This document shows positions 32,722-41,978 of a stretch of 64,000 nt of DNA, in pieces; the stretch's first letter is position 1, and every line of letters begins with the position of its first letter. Below the pieces are notes generated by a model. The model saw only the letters and a program-made list of their open reading frames with translations. It ran no database searches and was not told the origin of the DNA. This stretch comes from Rahnella sikkimica (GTDB taxonomy: Bacteria; Pseudomonadota; Gammaproteobacteria; Enterobacterales; Enterobacteriaceae), in contig NZ_CP019062.1 in the NCBI RefSeq assembly GCF_002951615.1, positions 3,100,001 to 3,164,000 on the forward strand, written 5' to 3'. The translations under genes were made by a program, and so were the position numbers.

Positions 32722-32991
32722 ATGATGACAAGGAATGATGACTGGCATCAGGCTGATATTATCGCAGCACTGAGAAAAAAAGGAACGACCCTGGCCGCAG
32801 TCTCGCGCTCCGCCGGATTGAGCTCTTCAACGCTCTCGAATGCACTTTCCAGACCCTGGCCAAAAGGAGAGTTACTCATCGCCAGCGCGCTGGGCATCCA
32901 CCCTTCAATTATCTGGCCAAGCCGCTACTTCGATGCCACCACGTTTAAGATCATTGAGCGCCGGTGCCGCATTCCCAATGAGAATAAATGA
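32722..32991 (+). CDS. sfsB: Ner-like DNA-binding regulator SfsB (Nlp)
   Basis: 89 residues (E. coli SfsB 92). The helix-turn-helix region GLSSSTLSNALSRPWPKGE and IIWPSRY near residue 63 are nearly identical to SfsB and to phage Mu Ner. E. coli SfsB was linked to maltose gene expression when overproduced. The first of two consecutive ATG codons is used here, ten bases after AGGGA. In E. coli the next gene is murA, but here it is mdh on the other strand. Confidence 0.92.
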   Translation: MMTRNDDWHQADIIAALRKKGTTLAAVSRSAGLSSSTLSNALSRPWPKGELLIASALGIHPSIIWPSRYFDATTFKIIERRCRIPNENK

Positions 32992-33037
32992 TGTGAAGAA
33001 AGCCGCCGGATTTCCCAGCGGCTTCCCATGAGGCTCA

Positions 33038-33976
33038 TCAGTGATTGATAAACTGTTCGCCAAGTTCGATATCTTTACGCAGGATATCCAGCATCGAATC
33101 CAATGATTGCTGTTCAAAAGCGCTGAGCTTACCAATGTCAATGAGCTCAGTGACCCCTTTTCTACCCAACAAAACAGGCTGTGCGAAGAATCGGGCATAA
33201 TCGCCCTTACCTTCTACATAGGCGCATTCAACCACGTTGCTTTCGCCTTGTAAGGCACGAACCAAAGAAAGCCCAAAGCGTGCGGCAGCTTGCCCCATAG
33301 ACAAAGTTGCAGAACCGCCACCCGCTTTGGCTTCGACCACTTCGGTTCCCGCATTCTGAATGCGTTTGGTCAGCGCAGCGATTTCATCGTCGCTAAATAC
33401 CACATCAGGCACCTGAGACAATAAAGGAAGGATCGTCACACCTGAATGTCCGCCAATCACGGGCACATCAATCTCTTCCGGGTGCTTATCTTTAAGCTCA
33501 GCCACAAACGTGTTCGAGCGGATTGCATCCAGTGTCGTCACGCCGAACAGTTTGTTTTTGTCATACACGCCCGCATTTTTCAGCACTTCGGCAGCAATCG
33601 CGACCGTGGTGTTGACCGGGTTGGTGATAATGCCGATTAAGGCTTGCGGACAGGTTGTCGCAACCTGCTGAATCAGATTACGAACAATACCGGCGTTAAC
33701 ATTGAAAAGGTCGGAACGATCCATACCCGGTTTACGCGCCACGCCGGCAGAGATCAAAACGATATCCGCACCTTCCAGAGCTGGTGTTGCATCTTCGCCA
33801 CAAAAACCTTTAATTTTGACGGCTGTAGGGATATGGCTCAGATCGACAGCGACACCCGGAGTAACAGGCGCGATATCATATAATGACAGTTCAGAACCGG
33901 AAGGTAGCTGGGTCTTGAGCAGAAGTGCGAGGGCCTGACCGATACCGCCCGCAGCACCTAGAACTGCAACTTTCAT
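33038..33976 (-). CDS. mdh: Malate dehydrogenase
   Basis: 312 residues from MKVAVLG at 33976 (AAGGAG upstream), the E. coli length; seven codons upstream are in frame but not needed. It has the Rossmann motif GAAGGIGQ, substrate Arg residues in the [10 protein letters not shown] loop and the catalytic His of GGHSG. It interconverts malate and oxaloacetate with NAD in the TCA cycle. A near-consensus CRP site lies about 60 bases upstream. It is divergent from argR as in E. coli. Confidence 0.98.
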   Translation of the reverse strand: MKVAVLGAAGGIGQALALLLKTQLPSGSELSLYDIAPVTPGVAVDLSHIPTAVKIKGFCGEDATPALEGADIVLISAGVARKPGMDRSDLFNVNAGIVRNLIQQVATTCPQALIGIITNPVNTTVAIAAEVLKNAGVYDKNKLFGVTTLDAIRSNTFVAELKDKHPEEIDVPVIGGHSGVTILPLLSQVPDVVFSDDEIAALTKRIQNAGTEVVEAKAGGGSATLSMGQAAARFGLSLVRALQGESNVVECAYVEGKGDYARFFAQPVLLGRKGVTELIDIGKLSAFEQQSLDSMLDILRKDIELGEQFINH

Positions 33977-34028
33977 CCTATACTCCTTTTTAATCACTAA
34001 CTTATAAGTGTCGTGGGATTATTTTGGG

Positions 34029-34044
34029 TGTGACCTTAATCACT
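34029..34044 (-). promoter_or_regulatory. CRP-cAMP site upstream of mdh
   Basis: TGTGA-ccttaa-TCACT matches the CRP consensus TGTGA-N6-TCACA at nine of ten positions. Its centre is about 60 bases before the mdh ATG. In E. coli mdh is known to be CRP-activated. Confidence 0.65.
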
Positions 34045-34251
34045 TATACAGCTAAAAACAATCGCTCAACTGCTGGAAAACTGAGCTTGGTCGTTAAGAA
34101 AGTAAAAAAACACCTGTTCGCGCCTTTTTTCGGCTTTTTATGACTTTTAATCGGAAAGCGACACCTTAAAAGTAGCACCACAAAACACACCAGGTTAAAA
34201 AATGGTTAAATTCGATTCAATGTGAGAGCTGAATCGAGATCATGGGTATAA

Positions 34252-34911
<660 letters not shown>

Positions 34912-34952
34912 CCCAGCGGTATATTGCGCTGTTTCCTGCTGCCATTCTGTGC

Positions 34953-34995
34953 CTGAGGTCAGAAGAAAAGAATTTCTGGCCTCAGCGTGGTTTTA
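34953..34995 (+). terminator. argR terminator
   Basis: A 12-bp stem CTGAGGTCAGAA / TTCTGGCCTCAG (one G-T pair) with a loop of about nine bases is followed by CGTGGTTTT, 42 bases after the argR stop. Confidence 0.65.
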
Positions 34996-35280
34996 CTTAT
35001 CCGGTTACCCTTCTTGAACGTTCCCTCGCGGGCTTTCAATCTCCGCTTCGCGCCGTTATCGCTGTTAATTCCGTTCACACAAAGCACTTTCCCGTCACAT
35101 AAACATTTCCATGGTGTGACTGACTGCAAAATTAAGCACAAATAGTCAAATTCACTCAATCTTTTGATTTTACGGAAAATTAACAGAAAAAGGTCGCTTT
35201 TTACTCAGTTTTTATTCTTTTTTGTTATTAAAAATTCAAATAGCCCCCACATAACCACCAAAATAACTATTAGCAAACTA

Positions 35281-35309
35281 TTAATATTCTGAGTGACTAG
35301 ATGTATACT
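35281..35309 (+). promoter_or_regulatory. Probable sigma-70 promoter of the first yhcN gene
   Basis: A -35 TTAATA and a -10 TATACT are separated by exactly 17 bases, about 61 bases before the ATG. The -10 matches consensus at five of six positions. Confidence 0.5.
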
Positions 35310-35370
35310 CATTTCCGTGGTGTGAAGCACCAGTTGCTGAAAACAAAATAAAATCGACGAGGTCAAAATC

Positions 35371-35634
35371 ATGAACGTTAAAACTACAATTGCAACATTA
35401 AGCATTCTCTCTGCTCTGTCATTCGGTGCTTTTGCAGCACAACCCGTTACTCAGGATCAGGCCGCAAATCTTCAGTCACGCGGGATGATCAGTGTCAGCG
35501 GCGTTGCTGGCGCACCTTCTGATATCCGTCAGGCATTGTCTGACAAAGCGGATGCCAAAGGGGCTAAAGCATTTCGTGTGATTGAAGTACGCGAAGAAGG
35601 TAACTACCACGCTACCGCAGAAATTTACCAATAA
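35371..35634 (+). CDS. yhcN: DUF1471 (YhcN/BhsA family) periplasmic protein, copy 1
   Basis: 87 residues: a signal peptide ending FGAFAA (about residue 22), then the small DUF1471 domain with the core ISVSGV, SDKADAKGAKAFRVIE and HATAEIYQ. YhcN-type proteins respond to acid, cytoplasmic pH or peroxide stress and influence biofilm formation in E. coli. It lies downstream of argR as in E. coli and is followed by a paralogue 201 bases on. Confidence 0.9.
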   Translation: MNVKTTIATLSILSALSFGAFAAQPVTQDQAANLQSRGMISVSGVAGAPSDIRQALSDKADAKGAKAFRVIEVREEGNYHATAEIYQ

Positions 35635-35655
35635 GTTTGGGTAAATGAAGCGAAG

Positions 35656-35676
35656 GGGCCTGAATGATTCAGGCCC
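35656..35676 (+). other. Hairpin between the two yhcN copies
   Basis: A perfect 9-bp stem GGGCCTGAA / TTCAGGCCC with a three-base loop, 22 bases after copy 1. No T-run follows, so termination is uncertain. Confidence 0.45.
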
Positions 35677-35835
35677 GCGCAAAGCGCATCAAGACGGATT
35701 TGTCTCTGCCATCATCAATGTTCCTGCACGCTTCGTGCGTTGCCGGACTCCGATATTCCAGAACTGATGAATCCAAATCTCAACCGACGTTGCTCTCATT
35801 AATAGCCTTAACGTCTATGAAATTAGGAAATTATC

Positions 35836-36099
35836 ATGAAAATCATGACCACTATCGCCGCTCTTAGCCTGCTGTCTGCTGTTTCTTTCGGTGCGTCTGC
35901 CGCACAACTGGTTTCTAATCAACAGGCAGAAAACCTTCAGCCCATGGGCACTATCAGCGTCAGCGGCGTCAATGGCGTCCCAACAGACATCCGCCAGCAG
36001 TTGTCCGATAAAGCCGACAGCAAGGGCGCAAAATCTTACCGTGTGATCGAAGCGCATAACGACGGTGCTTATCACGCAACCGCAGAAATCTATCAATAA
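35836..36099 (+). CDS. yhcN: DUF1471 (YhcN/BhsA family) periplasmic protein, copy 2
   Basis: 87 residues, same length and architecture as the upstream copy: a signal peptide ending FGASAA, then ISVSGV, SDKADSKGAKSYRVIEA and HATAEIYQ. AGGA lies eight bases before the ATG. The two copies share most residues in the signal and the last 40 positions but differ in the segment around 23-38. It is a tandem duplication; the functional division is unknown. Confidence 0.9.
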   Translation: MKIMTTIAALSLLSAVSFGASAAQLVSNQQAENLQPMGTISVSGVNGVPTDIRQQLSDKADSKGAKSYRVIEAHNDGAYHATAEIYQ

Positions 36100-36282
36100 G
36101 ATTTCTGAGTCAGTCCCTGATCCAAAGCCACTGCTTGAGTACTTGAATTAGCGTTTACCGGGTTTCAACAGCCACATACCAGCGAAAATCAATGCGCTGT
36201 TGAGGCTGGGAGAGAGAAGACACTGCTACTGCCGCTCTCTTGCTAACGTAACCCTCGTCGTCCTGTCCGACGACACCCTTTG

Positions 36283-36311
36283 GCCCTCAAATTTTTTGAG
36301 GGCTTTTTTTT
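36283..36311 (+). terminator. Terminator after yhcN copy 2
   Basis: A stem GCCCTCAAA / TTTGAGGGC with a short T-rich loop is followed by eight T on the plus strand. It is a strong intrinsic terminator 180 bases beyond the gene. Confidence 0.85.
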
Positions 36312-36344
36312 GTCCAAAAATTGCCATGTTGACAAACAACAGGC

Positions 36345-36373
36345 AAAAAAAAAGCACAGCCATCGCTGTGCTT
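36345..36373 (-). terminator. mpl terminator
   Basis: A 9-bp stem AAGCACAGC / GCTGTGCTT with a four-base loop is followed on the minus strand by nine T, 20 bases after the mpl stop. Confidence 0.9.
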
Positions 36374-36393
36374 TCGGTATATCGCTTGCCAGT

Positions 36394-37779
36394 TTATTTT
36401 TCCTGGGCAGCTTCTGCTTTGGCCGCCAGCGCCGTCAGCAATTTTCCGTGAATACCACCAAAACCGCCGTTACTCATCACAAGAATATGATCGCCCGGCT
36501 GTGAGGCTTTGATCACCATATCGACCAGTGAATCGACGTCCGCACTCCAGTGCGCAGGCTGAATGCAGCGCTCGGCCACTTCCGCAACCTGCCACGGAAT
36601 ATGCTGCGGCTGCAGCAGGAACACTTCATCGGCGCGACCGAGAGAAGGTGCCAGCTCGTTTTTGCTCATGCCCATTTTCATGGTGTTTGAGCGGGGTTCG
36701 AGAACCGCCAGAATGCGTGCCGTGCCGCCTACTTTGCTGCGCAATGCAGAAAGCGTTGCCAGAATAGCCGTCGGGTGATGCGCAAAATCGTCATACACGC
36801 TGACGCCATTTTCCACACCACGCAGTTCAAGACGGCGACGGGCATTGATGAAATCACCCAGCGCCTTACAGGCATCTTCAGGTTTCACGCCAACATGACG
36901 CGCAGCGGCAATCGCCATCAATGCGTTATGCATATTGTGTTCGCCCACCAGATTCCATTTCACCTGCCCGACCACGTCGCCATGCAGATAAACGTCGAAA
37001 GTGCTGGCATCCGGCGTCAGTTTTTTGGCATCCCAGGCACAATTTTCCGTTTCACCGGCAAATTCCTGTTCACTCCAGCAACCCATCGCCATCACTTGTT
37101 TGAGCGGAGTGTCATGCTCAGGAAGGATAATTTTGCCTTTACCCGGCACCAGCCGCACAAGGTGATGGAACTGTTTCTGGATCGCTTTCAGATCATCAAA
37201 AATATCCGCATGATCGAACTCGAGATTGTTAAGGATCAGCGTGCGCGGGCTGTAGTGAACGAACTTAGACCGTTTATCAAAGAACGCGCAGTCGTATTCG
37301 TCCGCTTCCAGCACCATAAACGGGCTGTTTCCAAGACGTGCAGAAACGTCGAAATTACCCGGCACGCCGCCAATGACATAGCCCGGCTCATAACCGCAAG
37401 CTTCGAGGATCCACGTCACCATCCCGGCAGTCGTCGTTTTACCGTGCGTACCTGCTACCGCAATAACCCAGCGCCCCGGCAGAACATGATCGTGCAGCCA
37501 CTGCGGGCCGGAGACATACGGGATCCCCTGTTCGAGCACCGCTTCGACGCACGGGTTTCCGCGCGTCATCGCGTTGCCGATAACCACCAGATCCGGCTGA
37601 GGATCTAACTGAGTCGGATCGTAACCCTGGATCAGGTCGATCCCCTGATTTTCCAGCAGCGTACTCATCGGTGGATAAACGTTGTCGTCCGAACCGGTTA
37701 CCTGATGCCCTTGTGCACGTGCCAGCATCGCCAGCCCGCCCATGAACGTGCCGCAAATCCCAAGAATATGAATGCGCAT
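36394..37779 (-). CDS. mpl: UDP-MurNAc:L-Ala-gamma-D-Glu-meso-DAP ligase Mpl
   Basis: 461 residues (E. coli 457). Mur ligase domains are in order: N-terminal Rossmann (IHILGICGTFMGG), ATP loop AGTHGKTTTAGM (about 108), and the C-terminal ligase domain with DDFAHHPTA. It recycles peptidoglycan tripeptide directly onto UDP-MurNAc. It is divergent from fbp, as at the E. coli mpl-fbp locus. Confidence 0.97.
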   Translation of the reverse strand: MRIHILGICGTFMGGLAMLARAQGHQVTGSDDNVYPPMSTLLENQGIDLIQGYDPTQLDPQPDLVVIGNAMTRGNPCVEAVLEQGIPYVSGPQWLHDHVLPGRWVIAVAGTHGKTTTAGMVTWILEACGYEPGYVIGGVPGNFDVSARLGNSPFMVLEADEYDCAFFDKRSKFVHYSPRTLILNNLEFDHADIFDDLKAIQKQFHHLVRLVPGKGKIILPEHDTPLKQVMAMGCWSEQEFAGETENCAWDAKKLTPDASTFDVYLHGDVVGQVKWNLVGEHNMHNALMAIAAARHVGVKPEDACKALGDFINARRRLELRGVENGVSVYDDFAHHPTAILATLSALRSKVGGTARILAVLEPRSNTMKMGMSKNELAPSLGRADEVFLLQPQHIPWQVAEVAERCIQPAHWSADVDSLVDMVIKASQPGDHILVMSNGGFGGIHGKLLTALAAKAEAAQEK

Positions 37780-37946
37780 ATATTTTCCATTGATGCCTTT
37801 AAGTCAGCCGCTATTCTACCGCTCAGAATCGCCCAGAAGAAATGGATTTGCCTATGATTCGTCCATATATTTGGGCTAAACTGCCCATGCTCTTGTGAAG
37901 GTTTTATTAACGAACCGTTATCCATCCTAGATTCAGGGAACGTGTT

Positions 37947-38951
37947 ATGAAAACGTTAGGCGAATTTATTGTTGAAAAACAGCAAGACTTTCCTCATGCA
38001 ACCGGTGAGCTCACCGCCTTGCTGTCAGCAATAAAACTCGGCGCTAAAATCATTCACCGCGATATCAATAAAGCGGGTCTGGTTGACATTCTCGGCACCA
38101 GCGGTGTGGAAAATGTGCAGGGTGAAGTGCAGATGAAACTCGATCTGTACGCGAATGAAAAATTGAAAGCAGCAATGAAGGCGCGTGGCGAAATTGCCGG
38201 TATCGCGTCTGAAGAAGAAGATGAGATCGTCATTTTCGATGGCGAACGTGCTGAAAATGCAAAATATGTGATTTTGATGGATCCGCTGGACGGCTCTTCA
38301 AACATTGATGTTAACGTTTCAGTCGGAACCATCTTCTCTATTTACCGCAGAACTTCTCCGCTCGGCCAGCCCGTGACCGAAGCAGACTTCCTGCAACCGG
38401 GAAACCGCCAGGTTGCCGCAGGTTACGTGGTCTACGGCTCTTCCACCATGCTGGTTTACACTACCGGCGCAGGCGTTCATGCCTTTACTTACGATCCTTC
38501 ACTCGGTGTATTCTGCCTCTCTCATGAAAAAGTCCGTTTCCCTGCAAAGGGCAACATGTACTCCATCAATGAAGGCAACTACATCAAATTCCCTCTTGGC
38601 GTTAAAAAATACATTAAGTATTGCCAGGAGCAGGATGAAGCGACGCAACGCCCTTACACCTCACGTTACATCGGTTCACTGGTTGCAGATTTCCACCGTA
38701 ACCTGCTGAAAGGCGGAATTTATATTTACCCAAGCACGGCCAGTCATCCGACCGGAAAACTGCGTTTGTTGTATGAATGCAACCCGATGGCGTTCCTGGC
38801 TGAACAGGCTGGCGGTAAAGCCAGTGACGGTAAAAACCGCATTCTGGATATCATTCCGCAAAAACTGCACGAACGCGCGCCGTTCTTCGTCGGTAACAGC
38901 TCAATGGTTGAAGATGCAGAACGCTTTATCGCCCAATTCCCTGATGAATAA
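37947..38951 (+). CDS. fbp: Class I fructose-1,6-bisphosphatase
   Basis: 334 residues (E. coli 332). The metal and catalytic motifs EEEDEI and [27 protein letters not shown] segment (about 110-130) are intact, as are the substrate residues near KLRLLYE. It performs the committed gluconeogenic dephosphorylation and is AMP-inhibited in the family. It is transcribed alone, with a strong terminator 70 bases later. Confidence 0.98.
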   Translation: MKTLGEFIVEKQQDFPHATGELTALLSAIKLGAKIIHRDINKAGLVDILGTSGVENVQGEVQMKLDLYANEKLKAAMKARGEIAGIASEEEDEIVIFDGERAENAKYVILMDPLDGSSNIDVNVSVGTIFSIYRRTSPLGQPVTEADFLQPGNRQVAAGYVVYGSSTMLVYTTGAGVHAFTYDPSLGVFCLSHEKVRFPAKGNMYSINEGNYIKFPLGVKKYIKYCQEQDEATQRPYTSRYIGSLVADFHRNLLKGGIYIYPSTASHPTGKLRLLYECNPMAFLAEQAGGKASDGKNRILDIIPQKLHERAPFFVGNSSMVEDAERFIAQFPDE

Positions 38952-39021
38952 ATCCGTACCCGACACAAAAATCATCAAAGAATGAACGTGATACCTCTGT
39001 AACTTAGCGTTTCCCAAATGC

Positions 39022-39052
39022 AAAAAGGTGGCTTTTTATGGCCACCTTTTTT
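39022..39052. terminator. Bidirectional terminator between fbp and the chemoreceptor
   Basis: A stem AAAGGTGGC / GCCACCTTT is flanked by an A-run before and a T-run after it, between two convergent genes. Confidence 0.88.
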
Positions 39053-39073
39053 ATTGCATTCAGATTCAATGTA

Positions 39074-40645
39074 TTAGTAATGCTCAGTGCGGTTCAGCTT
39101 AAACACCGCCATGCTTTCCGCCAGCAGTTGTGCCTGCTCTTCCAGAGAACGTGTCGCAGCCGTGGCTTGCTCGACCAGTGCCGCATTCTGCTGCGCAACC
39201 TGATCCATCTGCGTAATTGCCACGTTAACCTGCTCGATGCCGTGCGTCTGTTCCGTCGTCGCGATAGAGATTTCGCGCATCAGGCTGGTGACACGCGTCA
39301 CTTCGCTGGAAATTTCAATCATCGTTTCCGCCGCTGATTTCACCATCGCCGACCCCTCCGACACGCGGTTATCAGAATCACCGATCAGCTCTTTGATTTC
39401 ACGGGCGGATTGCGCGCTGCGCTGCGCGAGGCTCCGAACTTCACCGGCCACAACGGCAAAACCACGCCCCTGCTCACCGGCGCGGGCGGCTTCTACTGCG
39501 GCGTTCAGCGCCAGAATATTGGTCTGGAAAGCAATGCCGTCAATCACGCTGATAATGTCGCCGATACGTTTCGAACTGTCGGTAATGCCCTGCATTTTAT
39601 CCATTACCTGATGAACAACTTCACTGCCTTTGTCCGCAATCACTGACACGCTTTGCGCCAGCTGATTGGCCTGTTCGGAGTTCGCCGCGTTCATGCGTAC
39701 CGTTGACGTCAGTTGCTCCATACTGGCAGCGGTTTCTTCCAGAGAAGCGGCGGATTCTTCCGTGCGTTGCGCCAGATGAACGTTACCGGCGGCCAGTTCG
39801 CGGGAGCCGACGTCAATCTGATTCCCGGCATCGCGGACGCGCCCGACCGAAAGCACCAGCGAGTCCTGCATTTGCTTCATGGCCTTCAGCAGGCGTCCCA
39901 TTTCATTATTGCGTGAGTCGTCTATTTCATGGGTCAGATCGCCTTTCGCGATAAATTCCAGCTGCGCAATCGAGAAATTCAACGGATGCATGATAATTTT
40001 TTGCAGGGCAAACCAGGCCAGCAACGCAATGGCCAGCGCGATGAGGAAAGCGATCACAATCACTGTTACCTGAATGTGAGCATTGGCGCGTGCCTGTTCA
40101 ATTCTCTGGCGGGTGTTATCCGTTGCATACGCGCGGAAATCTGCCAGCGCTTTGTCATAAGCATTGCTGTACGGCGTGATTTTATTTTCCAGCACGTCAT
40201 AATAACCGTCGGCGCTCTGCGCCTGAAGTGCGGCCAGAAGCGGAACCAGACCGTGAGTTTTATAGGCATCATAGGATTTTTTTACTGCATCCGATAAATC
40301 CCTTCCGCGCTGCGTGTCATCCAGAATATTGACAAATTTTGTCATGTCCGTATCTGCCTGTTTGATATACCCGGCAATCCGGTCGGTGGTCGATTTGGCG
40401 TCATCCATCATGCCGATTTCGAGCTGACGCACAGCAACGCCGCTGGCAACACGCGTGCGCAATGAGAAACTGTAGTTGTCCGCCAGCGAACCCAGTTCGT
40501 CTCCCTGAAGCTGGTTAATTTTCTGTAGTGACGTCGCACTTTGCCGGATGGCATTCGCGCCCAGCACACTCACCAGCAACAAAATCAACGTCATTACGAC
40601 CAGTAAGCCAATCAGACCGGCTTTTACGCTCAACTTATTCAACAT
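39074..40645 (-). CDS. Methyl-accepting chemotaxis protein (four-helix-bundle sensor type)
   Basis: 523 residues with membrane segments at about 9-30 and 191-212 around a periplasmic domain of about 160 residues that looks helical (Tar-like four-helix bundle). A HAMP domain covers about 213-265. The cytoplasmic signalling tip is [32 protein letters not shown]. The C-terminus (NRTEHY) lacks the NWETF-type CheR docking pentapeptide, so it is a low-abundance-type receptor. The ligand is unknown. A sigma-28 promoter precedes it. There is no chemotaxis operon nearby. Confidence 0.93.
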   Translation of the reverse strand: MLNKLSVKAGLIGLLVVMTLILLLVSVLGANAIRQSATSLQKINQLQGDELGSLADNYSFSLRTRVASGVAVRQLEIGMMDDAKSTTDRIAGYIKQADTDMTKFVNILDDTQRGRDLSDAVKKSYDAYKTHGLVPLLAALQAQSADGYYDVLENKITPYSNAYDKALADFRAYATDNTRQRIEQARANAHIQVTVIVIAFLIALAIALLAWFALQKIIMHPLNFSIAQLEFIAKGDLTHEIDDSRNNEMGRLLKAMKQMQDSLVLSVGRVRDAGNQIDVGSRELAAGNVHLAQRTEESAASLEETAASMEQLTSTVRMNAANSEQANQLAQSVSVIADKGSEVVHQVMDKMQGITDSSKRIGDIISVIDGIAFQTNILALNAAVEAARAGEQGRGFAVVAGEVRSLAQRSAQSAREIKELIGDSDNRVSEGSAMVKSAAETMIEISSEVTRVTSLMREISIATTEQTHGIEQVNVAITQMDQVAQQNAALVEQATAATRSLEEQAQLLAESMAVFKLNRTEHY

Positions 40646-40698
40646 ACGGTGTTATCCAGTTATTCAGGTGAAAAGGAGAAACTGCGAATGAGGTAGGG

Positions 40699-40719
40699 AT
40701 CAGGTTTGCCTGATTTTTT
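40699..40719 (+). terminator. Terminator-like hairpin in the chemoreceptor leader
   Basis: A 6-bp stem ATCAGG / CCTGAT with a TTTG loop is followed by TTTTTT on the plus strand. No plus-strand gene precedes it closely, so it may end an unannotated transcript or simply form a hairpin in the chemoreceptor 5' leader. Confidence 0.45.
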
Positions 40720-40731
40720 GTATGAATATTG

Positions 40732-40758
40732 TTATCGGCAATCCACTGAATCTCTTGA
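40732..40758 (-). promoter_or_regulatory. Sigma-28 (FliA) promoter of the chemoreceptor
   Basis: On the minus strand the -10 box GCCGATAA is a perfect match to the FliA consensus. TCAAG (consensus TAAAG) begins 15 bases upstream of it, the required spacing. It lies 87 bases before the ATG, so the receptor should be co-regulated with late flagellar genes. Confidence 0.75.
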
Positions 40759-40961
40759 TAAGAAAAGCAAAAACAGGCAGTTACACGCCAAAGAGGCGGA
40801 TGTATAAATTTTACTGCCGATTCTGGAGATTTTGACGATCCTCCGCAGCAGGTCATGCCGGAAAATAGCCGAAGGCGATACGACGAAAAGGGCGGGAAAT
40901 CACGGAAGAGTTGGCTATAATGTGCGGCACTCTATTCCTGGTTCAACGAAGGAAACCAACA

Positions 40962-41492
40962 ATGAGCTTACTGAACGTGCCGGCAGGCAAAGAACTGCCA
41001 GAAGATATCTACGTAGTGATCGAAATCCCGGCAAACGCGGATCCTATCAAATACGAAGTTGATAAAGACACTGGCGCACTGTTTGTAGACCGTTTCATGT
41101 CTACCGCAATGTTCTACCCTGCGAACTACGGTTACATCAACCACACCCTGTCTCTGGACGGCGACCCGGTTGACGTACTGGTTCCAACGCCATACCCGCT
41201 GCAACCAGGTTCTGTGATCCGTTGCCGTCCGGTTGGCGTTCTGAAAATGACTGACGAATCTGGCGAAGATGCGAAAGTTATTGCGGTTCCGCACACTAAA
41301 CTGAGCAAAGAATACGATCACATCAAAGATGTGAACGACCTGCCAGAACTGCTGCGCGGCCAGATCACTCACTTCTTCGAGCAATACAAAGCGCTGGAAA
41401 AAGGCAAATGGGTGAAAATTGAAGGCTGGGCTGATGCCGCTGCTGCAAAAGCTGAAATCGTGACCTCCTTCGAGCGCGCTAAAAACAAGTAA
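40962..41492 (+). CDS. ppa: Inorganic pyrophosphatase
   Basis: 176 residues from [10 protein letters not shown] at 40962 (AAGGAA upstream), the E. coli length; the in-frame ATG at 40911 lies in the leader. The signature DGDPVDVLV has the three metal-binding Asp at 66, 68 and 71. It hydrolyses pyrophosphate and is essential in E. coli. A bidirectional terminator follows. Confidence 0.98.
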   Translation: MSLLNVPAGKELPEDIYVVIEIPANADPIKYEVDKDTGALFVDRFMSTAMFYPANYGYINHTLSLDGDPVDVLVPTPYPLQPGSVIRCRPVGVLKMTDESGEDAKVIAVPHTKLSKEYDHIKDVNDLPELLRGQITHFFEQYKALEKGKWVKIEGWADAAAAKAEIVTSFERAKNK

Positions 41493-41510
41493 TTGTTTTC
41501 TGCGGCACGA

Positions 41511-41543
41511 AAAAAAACACCGTCCACTGGACGGTGTTTTTTT
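41511..41543. terminator. Bidirectional terminator between ppa and ytfP
   Basis: A 10-bp stem AACACCGTCC / GGACGGTGTT with a three-base loop has an A-run on its left and seven T on its right. Confidence 0.9.
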
Positions 41544-41593
41544 ATGTATAACGCTTTGTCAAACAACGACTATTTCTGACGACCTTGCTCAGA

Positions 41594-41947
41594 TTACTCG
41601 CTGACCGGTTCGTTACGCTTTACCCAGTCGCCACCCTCAATTCTCGGCACACCATCCAGTGAGCGAATGTAGAGGTAAATCCAGGCACTGCCGTAAGGCG
41701 TCGAAATTAGCTCGCGACGATAATCTTTCGTATTACTTTTCAGCTCATCCAACTCAGCCATGATTGACGAGTTAATGCGGTAAACTTCGCAATAGACTTT
41801 TCCGTCCCCTGGAATGACTGCCGGATAGTGCCCCAGATTATAAAGCGCATACCCTTCCAGCTCATGGTCACCCAACCATTGAGCATTCGTCATCCAATGA
41901 CTATTGCCTTGCTTGCGTCGCAGACTACCGTAAACAATTATTCGCAT
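41594..41947 (-). CDS. ytfP: Gamma-glutamylcyclotransferase-fold protein YtfP
   Basis: 117 residues from MRIIVYGSLR at 41947 (E. coli 113). It has the family signature YGSLR at residues 5-9, and the expected acidic residue lies in the LDELK region. The family is AIG2/GGCT-like; the enzymatic activity of YtfP is not established. It lies 31 bases after tamB, probably in the tamA-tamB-ytfP operon. The ribosome site is weak. Confidence 0.92.
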   Translation of the reverse strand: MRIIVYGSLRRKQGNSHWMTNAQWLGDHELEGYALYNLGHYPAVIPGDGKVYCEVYRINSSIMAELDELKSNTKDYRRELISTPYGSAWIYLYIRSLDGVPRIEGGDWVKRNEPVSE

Positions 41948-41978
41948 GTTTATATTCGTATAGTAAAAGTCACATGAG

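Larger units (their letters stand above)
34912..35370. other. argR-yhcN intergenic region
   Basis: 459 bases. It begins with the argR terminator; then about 150 bases of average composition show nothing recognised, and the last 200 bases are AT-rich and lead to the yhcN promoter. A 66-codon reverse frame at 35205-35405 overlaps the yhcN start and is not supported. Confidence 0.55.
40646..40961. other. Chemoreceptor-ppa divergent intergenic region
   Basis: 316 bases. It contains the flagellar-type promoter of the chemoreceptor (minus strand), a plus-strand terminator-like hairpin at 40699-40719, and the ppa promoter region, which is not resolved here. Confidence 0.6.

Noticed and set aside
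35205..35405. 66-codon reverse-strand frame with two hydrophobic stretches, upstream of yhcN
   Set aside because: It overlaps the yhcN start and its promoter on the opposite strand, lies in AT-rich DNA where hydrophobic codons arise by chance, and has no supporting context.
36200..36451. 83-codon plus-strand frame between yhcN copy 2 and mpl
   Set aside because: It runs through two strong terminators and into the mpl coding region on the opposite strand.
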